The position numbers and the translations under genes are program-made. From Zanthoxylum bungeanum (taxonomy: Eukaryota; Streptophyta; Magnoliopsida; Sapindales; Rutaceae), in assembly GCA_019454045.1 (NCBI GenBank), contig SKCR01029108.1:1-64000 (forward strand): a stretch of 64,000 nt of DNA, given 5' to 3'. The notes beneath the pieces were generated by a model that saw only the letters and a program-made list of their open reading frames with translations, was not told the DNA's origin and did no database searches. Below are positions 1-12,623 of the stretch, piece after piece (position 1 is the stretch's first letter; every line of letters begins with the position of its first letter).

Positions 1-1994
1 GTTGGGTTTCTACTATAGTCCCGGGATCGATTAAAGCATAAAAACATATGTGAATACTCAAAAGAAGTATGGCGGAATCATACTTACAATAATCGGCTTT
101 TGCGATGCGAGGAACAACAAAGAAGTCTTCAAGCTTTTACACCAAGGTGCTCATGGTTTTGCTCCATTTTGTGCTCCATTTTTGAATCTCCAAGCTCCAA
201 GCTTGGTGTGCATTCCATGCCCATGAGTGGGTTCCCCTATCACATTCGTAAGACTCCTAATGTGTGCTAGCACTCGGAAACATTTGCCGCAAATCTCTCC
301 CTTGTTCTTCATCTTGTTCTCGGCTTGAGAAGGAAGAAAGAAGAAAAAATGGCCCAAGGCCGAGAGATAGAGAGGAGAGAGTGAGAAATTGTGTGTTGGT
401 ATTTGATTTCCAAAATCAAATAAAAGATATACCAAATTCAACTTTCAAAATTGGTACAAGCAATAAAGCCATCGAACCAGCACCATCAATCATGAATAGT
501 GACTAGTTGTCAATCCCTCAAAGTGACAAGACATCCATCACTTGATTGACTAGTGATTTGACGCTTGATGTGACTTGTGGGCCGCACTTGAATTCGAAAC
601 GCGAGTGGGCTCGCAAACACTCCCGGGCTCGGGTTCGCTAATTCCGAATTAACGAATTTTCCATTGCGACGTAATTAAATCAAATTTAATTAAATAATTA
701 TGCCTAGCAAAATTACTATTCACATCGCTAACGAATTAATTCTAAATTAACTTGTTCGCCCGAATTAAAATCTAATTTCAATTCCGCGTCGAAATCTAAT
801 TTTGTATAATATATCGAATATATTATTTTATTGATTAATTCCAAATTAATCGTTGTCTCTCATTTTAAATAATATTTTATCCCAGATAAAATATCTCCCT
901 AATTAATCTTAGATTAATTTTCTCTCTCATACAATTAATCCCAGATTAATTAAGTGCGAGTCATACGTCATCGGTGAATCTTCGGGAAGCGAACCATGAG
1001 ATCCCCGGATATGTTGGCAGTAAATCCGGTCGTCGGACTATCCGAACACGTACGTACCTAGTACTACGTTTTTACCGATTTACAAGACATGGCTGGCTTC
1101 AAGCAAAGCACCGTGCCTTCCCAGTTCTCCAGAAATATTCTTAAAGGAATATGTGATCTATATCAGGCGTAGTATACGTAGTATTGCGTATTTCGATCCA
1201 GCATCGGATGTCACGTGCTAGGCCTGAGGCTGGAATTGTGTCTGCCCCGTACGAAGCACATATCGGATCTCTGGTAACTAGTCTCTATAATCGGATAATC
1301 ATGACCTAGTCATATTATCCCGATGACTGCAGTACATAAGAGCACCAGTTCCGTATCCTACGTGCTCATCATCTCCACTATGACTGGAGTGATACTTCCG
1401 TCTTGACATCACACCCAATACACTACGATTCTCAATATACCTAGAAGAGGCGTACACAGAACCTGTTAAAGCCCTGGACGACCAAAACCAAAGTATATTG
1501 ATTGTCGCAAGTATTAGCGGTACAAGTCTCAAGTTAAGACCAAATACAACTATCCTGATTCGGACTTCCATAGACAAATAGTCTTACTACCAATGGAATT
1601 CTGAGGGGTCTATCCAGACCGAAGTTATTTTCGTACCATCGGTAAACACAACTTCCTATTATACATGCATGAGTATCCTATACCAAAATATATGAGAACT
1701 ATGACGTTATGCTCCCACAACGCACACAAGTGTAATACTAGTCTTTACGCATTATCGATGTCCAGTCTCGATAATACTCTGACTAGGGATATTTAATGAT
1801 TAAACCTTCATGGATTGATACTGTCTCATATCATCTCAATCCGGAACTAATCATAAGGACCTTTCATCATTTTCACATCTTGGTAATCTAATTACAAATG
1901 ATAAAAGAGCAATTTCCTTTGTCACATAGTTAATTTGTACAACAACACCATGATCTGTACAAATAGTGATGACATTGGTCATAATTGTCTAACA
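1..1994 (-). repeat. 3' LTR of Cop1 (family 1)
   Basis: It matches 7493-9485 along its whole length. The minus-strand start is TGTTAGACAATTATGACC and the end is GAAACCCAAC, with the last A just outside the window. It contains the AATTAATCCCAGATTAATT-type AT palindromes at about 780-955 that mark this family, and a sense-strand open frame of about 90 codons at 1299-1577 that recurs in other copies of the LTR. Confidence 0.9.
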
Positions 1995-2009
1995 ATCTCC
2001 CACTTGGCC
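1995..2009 (-). other. Polypurine tract of Cop1
   Basis: The minus-strand sequence GGCCAAGTGGGAGAT lies directly upstream of the 3' LTR. This is the position and composition of the plus-strand primer of LTR elements; nearly the same AAGTGGGAG core precedes the 3' LTRs of Cop2, Cop3 and CopE. Confidence 0.85.
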
Positions 2010-2029
2010 TATAGCCAATCACTCAAGTG

Positions 2030-3480
2030 TCCTACACCCGAACTATGTACAGTTCGCTCAAACTTCTGCTGAGAAAATGCTTTCGTCAGCGGATTTGTAG
2101 TGTTATCATCTGATGTGATTTATTCGATCATCACATCGCCACGATGTATGATCCGAACGAATCAGATGTATATTTGAAGTATATATCTGGATCGTTGATG
2201 AGATCATTAATTCTTTAGCCTGTGTTGTAGCCTAGCTCAGCTGCTAACATAACTACTCCTAATCTGATTAGGATTATTATCAATCCAAAAGGCTACAATT
2301 GTTGCCTCAGCTGCAGCAATATTCCGCTTTTGTTGTTTATTCGGCAATAATATCTTGCTTGGAAGATTTCCAGCTCACTGTTCCGTTATTCAAACTTTAT
2401 AGTACCTTTGTTACGACTTATAGTCATTTTTGTCGGTTAGGAAACTTGCAGTAGTGAACCCAGTCACTTCAAGTTCTCATTCTCCATAGTATAAGACAAT
2501 ATCCTTAGTTCGTCTAAGATACTAAAGGATATTCTTAACATCAATCCAGTGACTATCACTTGGATTGGCCTGATTGTGACTCCATATGCTCAAAGCATAT
2601 GAGACACCAGGTCACGTACATTTATTTCAATGTACGATTTCTCGGATAGTGCCAACAACTTTTAGATCTATCCCAGTAGATCCTTATTCCTAGAATAAGG
2701 GTTGTCTCTCCCAAGAATTCTATGGAGAATTTTCATGAAAGCCAAGCTTTCACCGATTGTATTATGGGAATATCATTTCCAAGAAATGACATATCATCAT
2801 TTATTTAGGACAATCACTGTCAGTGCGCTCCCACTAACCTCCTTATATACAAAAGAATCATATCAGTTTTGAATTAAATCATACACTATTGTGATTACAT
2901 CAAAACATCAGTTCCAAGAACATAATGCTTGCTTCAATCCATGAATGGATCGAATTAACTTGCAAATCTTGTTTACTCGTTTTGGTACGACAAAACCGCC
3001 AGGATGTTGTAAACATCCTCCAAAAGGTTTCCATTTAAGGAAAGTGATTTTGACGTTCAGCTGCCATATTTCATAAATGAAACATGCAGCATCAGCAAGC
3101 ATTATCCAAATGGATTTGACCATGGCAACTAGTAAAAGGTTTCGTCGTAATCAACACAATGTTGATAACGATACCTTATACACTACAAGCCTAGCTTTAT
3201 ATGTTGTATGTTGCCATCCATGTATGTCTTCCTTGAAGACTTATATAGTACCAATAGGCACAATACCTTCCGGTACAACAACCAGTGTCTAAACTTGGTT
3301 GGTATACATGGAATCCATTTCGGACTTCATGGCACTTTGCCATAATAGGGAGTCGATACCTTGTATCACTTCCTCATACGTAGTCAGTTCGTGTTCCTCA
3401 ATAAGATTGAAATCTTTATGAGGTGAGATCAGAAACCCATACCCCAGGTTATTTTCTGACTCTCTCCGACTTACGCGATT
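2030..3480 (-). pseudogene. Cop1 RNase H / reverse transcriptase remnant
   Basis: Read on the minus strand, this is the 3' half of a copia pol gene in an advanced state of decay. The segment 2908-3123 still reads as the RT fingers, with YEIWQLNVKITFLK (normally [15 protein letters not shown]) and SIHGLKQALCSWN (normally [13 protein letters not shown]). In the first motif the catalytic-region MD is changed to LN. Sequence from about 2030 to 2800 aligns by eye with the RNase H and C-terminal RT of Cop2 and Cop3, but it has stops and shifts in every frame. About 3290-3480 corresponds to the integrase-RT linker. No intact catalytic YVDD could be read, so the piece is non-functional. Confidence 0.75.
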
Positions 3481-3599
3481 CTTGTGTATTCGAAGATTAT
3501 TGGTATAGTTTCATCCTTGATGAAATATTTGTGTTCCAATAAGGAATCGGTGCCTGGAATAGTATTACTCTGATTTTCATCGAGTTTTACTTTCCTCCC

Positions 3600-5190
3600 A
3601 CTTACCACTGTATATCGGTATTCCTCTTAGGAAAACCGCATGGCGAGCAACAATTACATTGTTCTCTAGTGAGTTGTATAAGTACTATACTTTAGATATC
3701 CTTGGATAACCTACAAATAGGCACTTATCTGATTTGGGTTCTAGTTTGGTATCATCCAAACATATGCCCAGCATTCCCAAACCATCAGGAATGAGAAAAC
3801 CCGGTTTCTTTCCTGTTCATATCTAATATGAAGTCTGTCTAACAGATTTTTATGGAACCTTATTCAAAATAAGTTTTGCACTGATAATGCGTATCCTTTG
3901 AAGGAAATGGTAGCTCAGAGAAACTCATGATTAACCTTACTATGTCCTACCAAGTTCGGTTTCTCTATTTGGACACACCGTCAAATTGACGTGTTCCGGG
4001 AGGAGTCCTCATTGAAAGTATACTATACTCTTTCAAGTAATTGAGAAACTTATTGCTTAAGTATTTTCATCATAGTCCAATCATGGTGTTTAATACTTTA
4101 GTCGATCTATCTGTCTACTTCGTGTTGAAACTCTTTGAATTAATCAACAGTTTCTGATTCGTGTTTCTATATAAACACATAACCATAACGCGATGCCATA
4201 TCTGTAAAGGTTACGAAGTATTCATATCCACCTCTAGCCTAGCTAGATATGGGCCCACTTACGTCACTATGAATGAGGGCTAACAGATCGGTGGCACTTA
4301 CACTTTTACCAAGTAAAAGATATTTTAGGCACTTTGCCTAATAAACTAGATTCGTAGACATTATTTGAATAGAATCAAATCCATCCTAGTATCCACTCTT
4401 TGAAAGTGTGGATAAACGAGTCTTGTTCATTATGTCCTAGACAGCAATTCCACAAATAAGTCTCATCTGATTAAATCAGTTTGAGCTATTTGTTTGTCCT
4501 ATTATATGTATGAGATTTATTTATATTCAAAATATAAATACTGTTATTCAATCTATTGTGTTTATCTCAATATCATCTTTATAAAATGAAACACTTTAGT
4601 GTTATAGAATATAAAGGTATATCCGCAACGGATTATACTCTGATATAGAGATAATGTTTCTAGTCAAACTAGTTACATTATAACAGTTTCCTAATTTAAG
4701 TACACACCCGAAGGGTAGTTCCTAAACTTAGGTCTCTACGGTCAAAACAGCGACTGAAGTCAGTCTCCTGCTAATCAGCAGATTCTGCACATCAGTACAT
4801 ATTTATGTACCATATTCAGTATCTAAAATCTAATTTTAATACTAGTAGCGAACATGTTTATGACAAACATATTTAAAGTCGGAACCTTGCCCTATTTTCT
4901 TCCTATATGTGTGCCTTGTCCACACGGCAGTCACGTATACAGTGACCCCGTTTGCCAAAGTTTTAGGCAGACATTTTGGGATATGTCCTTTGTCTTCCTA
5001 GAAGACTATAATGATTTTGACTTTGCCCATTTTCCACACCCCAGAAGCCTTTGGCCAAGCCTTGGCCTTCTGGGATGTCGAAGTAAGATGCGCCTTGCGC
5101 TTCTTGCCCTATTGCCAAACTCTGGCTTTGTCTCCTTGAGTATAGCCATTAACTCTCCAAGAGTTTTCTATTGCAATAGGGCAACTATCA
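3600..5190 (-). pseudogene. Cop1 gag / protease / integrase remnant
   Basis: This is a degenerate 5' half of copia gag-pol. Around 4180-4400 the minus strand resembles the start of an integrase core (HSDV..GP, a GGYEYFVTFTD-like block). Around 4790-4835 it reads ILDTEYGT-stop-ICTDVQ, which fits a copia protease whose DTG active site has become DTE and whose following His codon is a stop. Around 4920-4990 a CX2-(C lost)-like block resembles a decayed gag zinc knuckle. Stops occur in all frames. The predicted frame on the opposite strand at 4854-5210 is a shadow of this region. Confidence 0.6.
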
Positions 5191-5330
5191 AATATAATTT
5201 AATTGGTTAATTCAGGTACTATTAAATATAATGATTACTATAGTCTAACTATATAATCAACTATAATTTAATTGGTTAATTCAAATATATTGATACTATA
5301 ATCCAATTATATAATCAACTATCATTTGAA
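5183..5330. repeat. AT-rich short tandem repeat in the Cop1 gag/leader boundary
   Basis: Units beginning AACTATMA.. start at 5183, 5259 and 5317. The first two share ATTTAATTGGTTAATTCA and end in ACTATATAATC or ATTATATAATC. Unit lengths are about 76 and 58 bp, with the third only partial. It lies next to the region where gag should start, and no coding role is evident. Confidence 0.6.
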
Positions 5331-5472
5331 GTGGTTTGAATACAGTCCAACTGTTTAATTAAAACAACTATTAAATATTAGTCCAACTAATATATTAATT
5401 TATATATGACGAAAAATTGAAATGAGCGCGTATTGGCAAGTAACTAAACGAATATTGCAAATTTAATACTTG

Positions 5473-5957
5473 CCTCCCACTATTTTTCGGCGAGCCTCTA
5501 CCCTTTATGGAGTACTCGGGAAACCTTGTTTCCTAGTGGGCTAGGATCCCGTTAAATAACACACAATCTTGACTTTGGCCAACAAATTGTATGATAATTA
5601 ACTAGGTAGATCTCTAAGATCAATTGGATCTCATCCAATTCCTAGATCCAGTAGGTGGACATCCAAGTCCGAAACATATATCCTATATATGCCAATATAT
5701 CCAATATATTCCCTAACCTTTTTCCTCTGAATCAATTAAGCCTTGGCTTTGGCACAACAAACTTAATGATCCCAGTTAAGCGGAACCCATTGACCTTGGA
5801 AAGCTTCATAATCGATGTCGATGGACAAGAAGTGATCTTGACTTTGGCCAACAAATCACAACTTGGACAAGACACCGATATAGAAAAAAGCTTTCATGAT
5901 TCAAACACATCCGCGACAGACAAAGGTCTTGACTTTGGCCAACAAACAAGTGCCAAT
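5473..5957 (-). repeat. Cop1 leader module: GTGGGAG motif, GGATCC motif and four spaced repeats
   Basis: On the plus strand CCTCCCACTA (5473) is followed by AGGATCCCGT (about 5543). The motif CTTGACTTTGGCCAACAAA follows at 5568, 5837 and 5938, with a divergent copy at 5742. Spacings are 174, 95 and 101 bp. The order matches the leaders of CopA, Cop2 and Cop3 even though the repeated motif itself differs. The sequence is non-coding; the open frame at 5655-5969 is on the antisense strand of the element. Confidence 0.7.
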
Positions 5958-7478
5958 CTTGGATCTTAAGAATCACTCAATGGAAGGAAAAACGCTTAAT
6001 ATATGTTGAGGGTTTTTCGCGTAATTGGCAACCAATTAATTATCTTTGTTAGGTCTCATCATCATACACCCTTAAACATGCATTATAAAAACATAATAAG
6101 ACGCGTATAAATAAATATAATAATGATATGCAGATGGATACTTAAACATATTGTTCTTAGAACAAATCTCTCCATTTTATCTCTCCCGCTAGCACAAATA
6201 TTACTTCTACCTAATTACATAACACTTCTAAATAAACCTCATTTACATTGAGGGGAATAGATGAGAAGAGAAATACAAAGAGGCAAGAGGTAATAGGCTG
6301 GACACGCAGGTCCAATTAATAAATTCTAATTTTATTACAACAATTTCCAAAATTGCCCTCACTCTTCTAATATCCATCTGATATGCATTATCCATACATC
6401 GCATCCATGTATTCACACAAAGCATGTTATCAATCAATCTAATCCAATTAATTAACCTGAAATTAATGACCATCCAATATTCAAACAACGATTTGATTTT
6501 GCGCGAGTCCAACTCGTTTTACGAATAAGTACTCAAAGTACGAATTCTTGAATTATATTAAACTACAATATTAAATCCAATTTAATTTGTATTTAATACT
6601 AATTCTATATTTAATTCTAAATTAAATATTTACACATTTTAATGTGCCTTTACGACTTAGATTCCAAATCTAATCGTTACGGGTCTCAAAGCCCAATTAA
6701 CATCCAATGTCAATTTAATTAAAGTCCAATGGGCTTTCAATTAATTACATAAGGCATGGACTTTGGTCAATATGGGTCAAACCCAAATACCAAAGCCCAT
6801 TTAAGGAATCACCCTTATTTGCCAAGAAACCAATTTAGGCCCATTAGGCCCAATTAAAATAATAAAGGTCCATTTAATTATATTTGGACTTTATGGATAT
6901 GGTTTTGGGCCCAATTGGATCCAACCAATTAGCCTAAACCAAACTTGGCCCAACCAAGCCCATTAAGCCCGAATACAACTTTACAAGCCCAATTAATTTA
7001 ATTCCAAAATTCCAAATTTCATAATTAATTAACCAAAGTGTATAACCATAATTAATTAACCAAATTAACATTTCCAAAACACTAATTTACTCAATTAATT
7101 ATGCTTATCATCATCAACTTATGTCCAACACAATTGAATCGAAAAATCAATCATTTTACATGCTACAAGTCATGGCATTTAGGGTTTTTCAAAATTGATT
7201 TCGATTTCAATCCAATTAAATCTAAAATCAATTTATCCCAAGTATTTTCAACTCATCCAATGATCAAAAATAAAAAATTCCATGACATTAGGGCACCTCC
7301 AAGTTTCGGCCAAGCCTATATTTTGGGGAAAAATTGATCCAATCCATTTTTCACAAAATTGATCACAAACAACTCCAAGTCATCCATATATAAGCATGTT
7401 CAAACAAGTAATTTAGTCAAAACATGCTCAAATCCAATTTACCCAAATTTTACCCTAAGTATATTTCATGCTCAAAAT
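5958..7478 (-). other. Cop1 untranslated leader
   Basis: This is AT-rich sequence between the leader repeats and the primer-binding site, with no coding similarity that I can see. It contains a cluster of about nine GCCCA/TGGGC motifs between 6689 and 6995, including a TGGGCCCA palindrome near 6906. Short open frames at 6243-6512 and 7101-7337 show no family resemblance and are probably chance. Confidence 0.6.
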
Positions 7479-7491
7479 GGCTCTGATACCA
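7479..7491 (-). other. Primer-binding site of Cop1
   Basis: The minus strand reads TGGTATCAGAGCC, the standard plant copia primer site complementary to the 3' end of initiator methionine tRNA, one base from the 5' LTR. This fixes the element orientation. Confidence 0.92.
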
Positions 7492-7492
7492 T

Positions 7493-9485
7493 TGTTGGGT
7501 TTCTACTATAGTCCCGGGATTGATTCAAGCATAGAAACATATGTGAATACTCAAAAGAAGTATGGCAGAATCATACTTACAATGATCGACTTTTGCGATG
7601 CGAGGAACAACAAAGAAGTCTTCAAGCTTTTCCTCCAAGGTGCTCACGATTTTACTCCATTTTGTGCTCCATTTTTGAATCTCCAAGCTCCAAGCTTGGT
7701 GTGCATTCCATGCCCATGAGTGGGTTTCCCTATCATCTTCGTAAGACTCCTAATGTGTGCTAGCACTCGGAAAAATTTGACGCAAATCTTTCTTTTGTTC
7801 TTCATCTAGTTCTCGGTTTGAGAAGGAAGAAAGAAGAAAAAATGGCACAAGGCCGAGAGATAGAGAGAAGAGAGTGAGAAATTTTGTGTTGGTATTTGAT
7901 TTCCAAAATCAAATAAAAGATATACCAAATTCAACTTTCAAAAGTGGTACAAGCAATAAAGCCATCCACCACCACCATCAATCATGAATAGTGACTAGTT
8001 GTCAATCACTCAAAGTGACAAGACATCCATCACTTGATTGACTAGTGATTTGACGCTTGATGTGACTTGTGGGCCGCACTTGAATTCGAAATGCGAGTGG
8101 GCCCGCAAACACTCCCGGGCTCGGTTCGCTAATTCTGAATTAATGAATTTTCCGTTGCGACGTAATTAAATCAAATTTAATTAAATAATTATGCCTAGCA
8201 AAATTACTATTCATATCGCTAACGAATTAATTCTAAATTAACTCGTTCGCCCGAATTAAAATCTAATTTCAATTCCGCGTCGAAATCTAATTTCGTATAA
8301 TATATCGAATATATTATTTTATTGATTAATTCCAAATTAATCGTTGTCTCTCTTTTTAAATAATATTTTATCCCAGATAAAATATCTCCGTAATTAATCT
8401 TAGATTAATTTTCTCTCTCATACAATTAATCCCAGATTAATTAAGTGCGAGTCATAAATCATCGGTGAATCTTCGGGAAGCGACCCATGAGATCCCCGGA
8501 TATGTTGGCAGTAAATAGGGTCGTCAGACTATCCGAACACGTACGTACCTAGTACTACATTTTTACCGATTTACAAGACATGGTTGGCTTTTAGCAAAGC
8601 ACCGTGCCTTCCCAATTCTCCAGAAATATTCTTAAAGGAATATGTGATCTATATCAGGCGTAGTATACGTAGTATTACATATTTCGATCCAGCATCGGAT
8701 GTCACGTGCTAGGCCTGGGGCTGGAATTGTGTATGCCCCATACGAAGCACATATCAGATCTCTAGTAACTAGTATCTATAATCGGATAATCATGACCTAG
8801 TCATATTATCCCGATGACTGCAGTATATAAGAGCACCAGTTCTGTATCCTACGTGATCATCATCTCCACTATTACTGGAGTGATACTTCCGTCTTGACAT
8901 CACACCCAATACACTACGATTCTCAATATACCCAGAAGAGGCGTAAACAGAACCTGTTAAAGACCTGGACGACCAAAACCAAAGTATATTGATTGTCGCA
9001 AGTATTAGCGGTGCAAGTCTCAGGTTAAGACCAAATACACCTACCGTGATTCGGACTTCCATAGACACATAGTCATACTACCAATGGAATTCCGAGGGGT
9101 CTATCCTGAGTGAAGCTGTTTCCGTACCATCGGTAAACACAACCTCCTATTACACTTGCATGAGTATCATATACCCAAATATATGAGAACTATGTCGTTA
9201 TGCTCCCAAAACGCGCACAAGTTTAATACTAGTCTTTTACGCATTATCGATGTCCAGTCTCGATAATACTCTAACTAGGGATATTTAATGATTAAACCTT
9301 CGAGGATTGATACTGTCTCATATCATCTCAATCTGGAACTAATCATAAGGACCTTTCATCATTTATACATCTTGGTAATCTAATTACGAATGATAAAAGA
9401 GCAATTACCTTTGTCACATAGTTAATTTGTACAAAACACCATGATCTGTACAAATAGTGATGCTATGGGTCATAATTGTCCAACA
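7493..9485 (-). repeat. 5' LTR of Cop1 (family 1)
   Basis: It is bounded by TGTTGGG..CCAACA on the plus strand, and aligns throughout with 1-1994. Host copia integrase sequence resumes immediately at 9486. It carries the family's AT palindrome block (about 8275-8450) and the recurring sense-strand frame at 8790-9068. Confidence 0.9.
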
Positions 9486-9683
9486 AGTTTATCCCGCTGC
9501 GCAACTCTAACGTATGCAGGACAACCCAAATCTTTAAGTATCTAAAATCTGGATTTCTACTGAACCATATCGCATAAGGGGTCATAGAAACAACTTTTGA
9601 TGGAGCCCTATTAAGTATGTGGGAAGCAGTAAGTAAAGCGTAATCCCAAAGGTAATATGGAAGATCTGTATAGCTCATCATGG
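9486..9683 (-). pseudogene. CopA integrase, C-terminal part
   Basis: The minus strand encodes SYTDLPYYLWDYALLTASHI followed by a PSKVVSMTPYAIWFSRNPD block, the typical copia integrase segment after the catalytic core. Cop3 has the same segment at about 59,650-59,760. The frame runs into Cop1 LTR sequence at the left and into the solo LTR at 9684 on the right. It is a fragment of the same gene as 12054-12623. Confidence 0.85.
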
Positions 9684-12053
9684 TGAAGGGGTTTTATGGC
9701 GAAAATCCGATAACGCAGCGGAATAGTGGAAAATCAAAATTTTCCGATTTCAAAATTTTTCTTGAATCAATTAAATAAACTTCTTTATTTAATTATCCAA
9801 TTATCAAATTCTGAAAAATTACACAAGAGATCAAATTTCTTGATAATTACCGAATTGCCCCGTAACTTTGCAAATTGATCATTTTAGTCCAAAAATTGTC
9901 AAATACAATTTTGGATGATTCGAAATCATTTCTAAAATGTATTTCAACATATCCAATATATCAAAATCAAATTTCACAAAAATCCCCAAACTTTTCTGAA
10001 ATTGCCGAGAGCCCCCCATTTTCGGTTTATTGCATTTTATTCCATTTTGTTCAAAAACAAACCAAGATCAAATCCAATCAACCCAAAATTTTACATGCAT
10101 CATATACATACCATAATGCATCATATATATGAAAAGCCCAAATTTGGAGTGGGTTAAGAACCCTAATATTTCAATTTTACCAAATTGTCCAATTTCACCA
10201 AATCTTTAAAATCCAACACTTTAATCCATTCAATACATCACCAAACAAGCCTCAACACTATTCAATAACTCTAGAACAATTCTAGGTCACCAAGGAGTGG
10301 CTTAACAACTCTAGAATGGCAACTTGATTTTCCAAAAATCAAAAGTAAGCCTTTTAAACCATTTAAAGCTTACTTACATACATCAATCTTTCATACAAGT
10401 TCTCAACCAAATAAACACAAACTATAAGAGTAGAAAGAACATCAAAGCAACATAAAGAGTAGAAACAATTTTCATGTGGAAGGTTTTGAAGAAATACTTA
10501 CAAATATCAAGTTTTTCCAAGTCTTTTCCTTTTTCCTTCAACTTTTGCTCTCTACTTCTTTTATGTTTTGTTTTAGTGTATATGGAACTTATAAAACCCT
10601 AAAAGAAACAAAACAATTTATACTTGCTCCAAAAATGGCCTTGGCCGAATGGTGGAGGAAGAATAAATAAAATATCTAGATATTTATATTTTTGTTTCAA
10701 TTAAAGCTTTAATCAACTTGCAAGCTATATCATTAAACCATTTAATGAATTACTTAAAGTAAACAAAGGCAACTAAAAGCATTTCCATAATTATCACAAC
10801 TTTAAGATATTTATATTTCAATTAATTTAATCATTTAACAATTAATTAATTATTTAATTATTTAAATATAAATATATTAAATATATGTATTATATTTACA
10901 TTAAATATCAAATACATATATATTTATGATATAAGTTAATATCTTAATTTGATAATTAATTAATGTGCAAACATTAAATACAAATACACAAAAATTAAGA
11001 AATGACTATTAGGTTCCAACACATGTATTTTTCGTTTAACCTTTAAACGACTTATAAATAATCAGTATTATTTATAAATATTGCCCTAATGCTCTACGAG
11101 TATATTTCATTAGTGAGACTCTCTAGATTCAGGCATATCTGTCACGAAATCCAATTTCGTGTCCATAATTTACCCACCTGTAAATTATGACGATCACGGA
11201 TAAAATCGCTGAATCATACAGGTCGAGGTCATGATATATGTATAATTCCTCTGTCACAGGTATCCGGATATATCCCAGAGATATAGATGTAAATATCAAA
11301 TCTCTATAGGGACAATCTCGTCGACGTCTCTATTAGCAATCTCTAAAAGAACACTTAGAACTGACTTCTAAAGTGTATCACGGGCCCATGGTGTTTATCT
11401 GATTGCTAATCATAAATGGACTACCTATGCTCTGTACACAGAACTGACGGATCATATCTCGATACACACATGACACCCTGAGGATCTATCCACACCCAAC
11501 GAACAGGTGGAGGTCTGATCTAAATATACCAGTGACGTGATTGTCATCTAAGTGTGAAGGATGTCTCATGTGCCCACAGTGGCATCTCAAGTCAAAGAAT
11601 CACAAAAGCTACTCAACCCGTGAAGATTCTTATTGACGTTGGTGTACCATCCATTAAGAATCTTCGGTGAGTCGTTCAGTGTTTATCCGCTATAAACACC
11701 TACACATCTATACGAGTCTCCAAGACTCATGGTTCATTGAGAAACCATTGGAATCATATATTCCAGTATACGACATGTACCGGTCTCAACGGGTTTACTT
11801 TACTGACCAAGTAGTGTAAACCTTGACCAGGAACTGTCTAAGAATGACAACTTTATCATACAACTCAATGTCAGTTACGACACTTTTGCAACAGTATCAT
11901 GACTAGTCATCCTAAAGCCATATACGTCTTTACCATATTAAAAGATATATTATATTATAGAATCTACTTGTATTATTCATAATAAAATATTTTACATAAG
12001 TATTTTCAAGGAAATACAAACGGGAATTGGCGCTCTGAGCACCAACCCCAACA
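9684..12053 (-). repeat. Solo LTR, family C, in CopA integrase
   Basis: It begins TGAAGGGGTTTTATGGCG and ends GCACCAACCCCAACA, and is homologous to the LTR at 55229-57632. The perfect 5-bp duplication CATGG lies on both sides (9679-9683 and 12054-12058), and uninterrupted Cop2 has the matching empty site near 52,870. No internal sequence is present, so this is a solo LTR left by recombination. The orientation is inferred from Cop3. Open frames inside it (9875-10132, 10476-10670) show no family resemblance. Confidence 0.93.
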
Positions 12054-12623
12054 CATGGTTCGTACCATATCCAATAAAGTACGATTTCTATGCTTAGACA
12101 AACCATTGTATTGAGGTGTTCCTGGTGGGCTTTATTGGGCTAGAATTCCATTCTCCCTTAAATAATTTCTAAATTCGTCATTCATGTATTCACCGTCTCG
12201 ATCTGATCGAAGGTAATTGATGAATTTATTGGTTTATTTTTCTATTTCATTTCAGAATATTTCAAACTTGTCAAATATTTCCGATTTATGTCTCATCAAA
12301 TAGACATATCCATATCTAGACTTATCATCCGTGAAAGTCATGAAGTATGTTGAACCATCATAAGCGGCATGATTTAATGGACCACACTCATCGCTGTGTA
12401 TTAGTTCTAATAAATCTCCAGCATGGTGTCTAACACCAATAATTGGGGCCTTTGTCATCTTTCCTTGGATACATAACTCACAAATCGGATAAGGATCTAA
12501 GGTAAGATTTTCAATCAAACCATCATTTACCAATTTGGATAGATGTCTAACACCTATGTGGCCCGTTCTCTTATGCCATAATTCAGTATTATTTAATTCA
12601 GATCCTCTACTTGTATTTTCCTC
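12054..12623 (-). pseudogene. CopA integrase core and GAG-pre-integrase domain
   Basis: The minus strand encodes an HHCC-type zinc domain (WHKRTGHIGVRHLSK ... CELCIQGK) followed by the core (LIHSDECGPLNH, TFTDDKSRYGYVYLM, RSDRDGEYMN). A frame break lies near 12,250. The block that normally carries the catalytic Glu (NGVSERRNRT in relatives) reads NGLSKHRNRT, so the Glu codon is now Lys. There is also a stop after LAQ. The gene is therefore dead on two counts. It is cut by family-C and family-1 LTRs. Confidence 0.85.

Larger units (their letters stand above)
1..9485 (-). mobile_element. Cop1: near full-length Ty1/copia element, family 1, decayed
   Basis: Two direct repeats of about 2 kb (1-1994 and 7493-9485) flank a 5.5-kb interior. 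A primer-binding site read on the minus strand abuts the right LTR and a purine tract abuts the left LTR, so the element runs right to left. Only the terminal T of the left LTR lies outside the window. Over the first 300 bases the two LTRs differ at roughly 6 percent of positions by eye, so this is not a recent insertion. The interior keeps recognisable protease, integrase, RT and RNase H remnants with many stops. It is inserted in the integrase region of CopA. The right flank is AGTTT; the left flank is outside the window, so the target duplication cannot be verified. Confidence 0.9.

Noticed and set aside
4854..5210. 118-codon plus-strand frame with an apparent signal-like start
   Set aside because: Antisense to the Cop1 gag and protease remnant; no family resemblance.
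7479..7491. tRNA gene suggested by initiator-tRNA similarity
   Set aside because: Only the primer-binding 13 bases match; no tRNA body is present.
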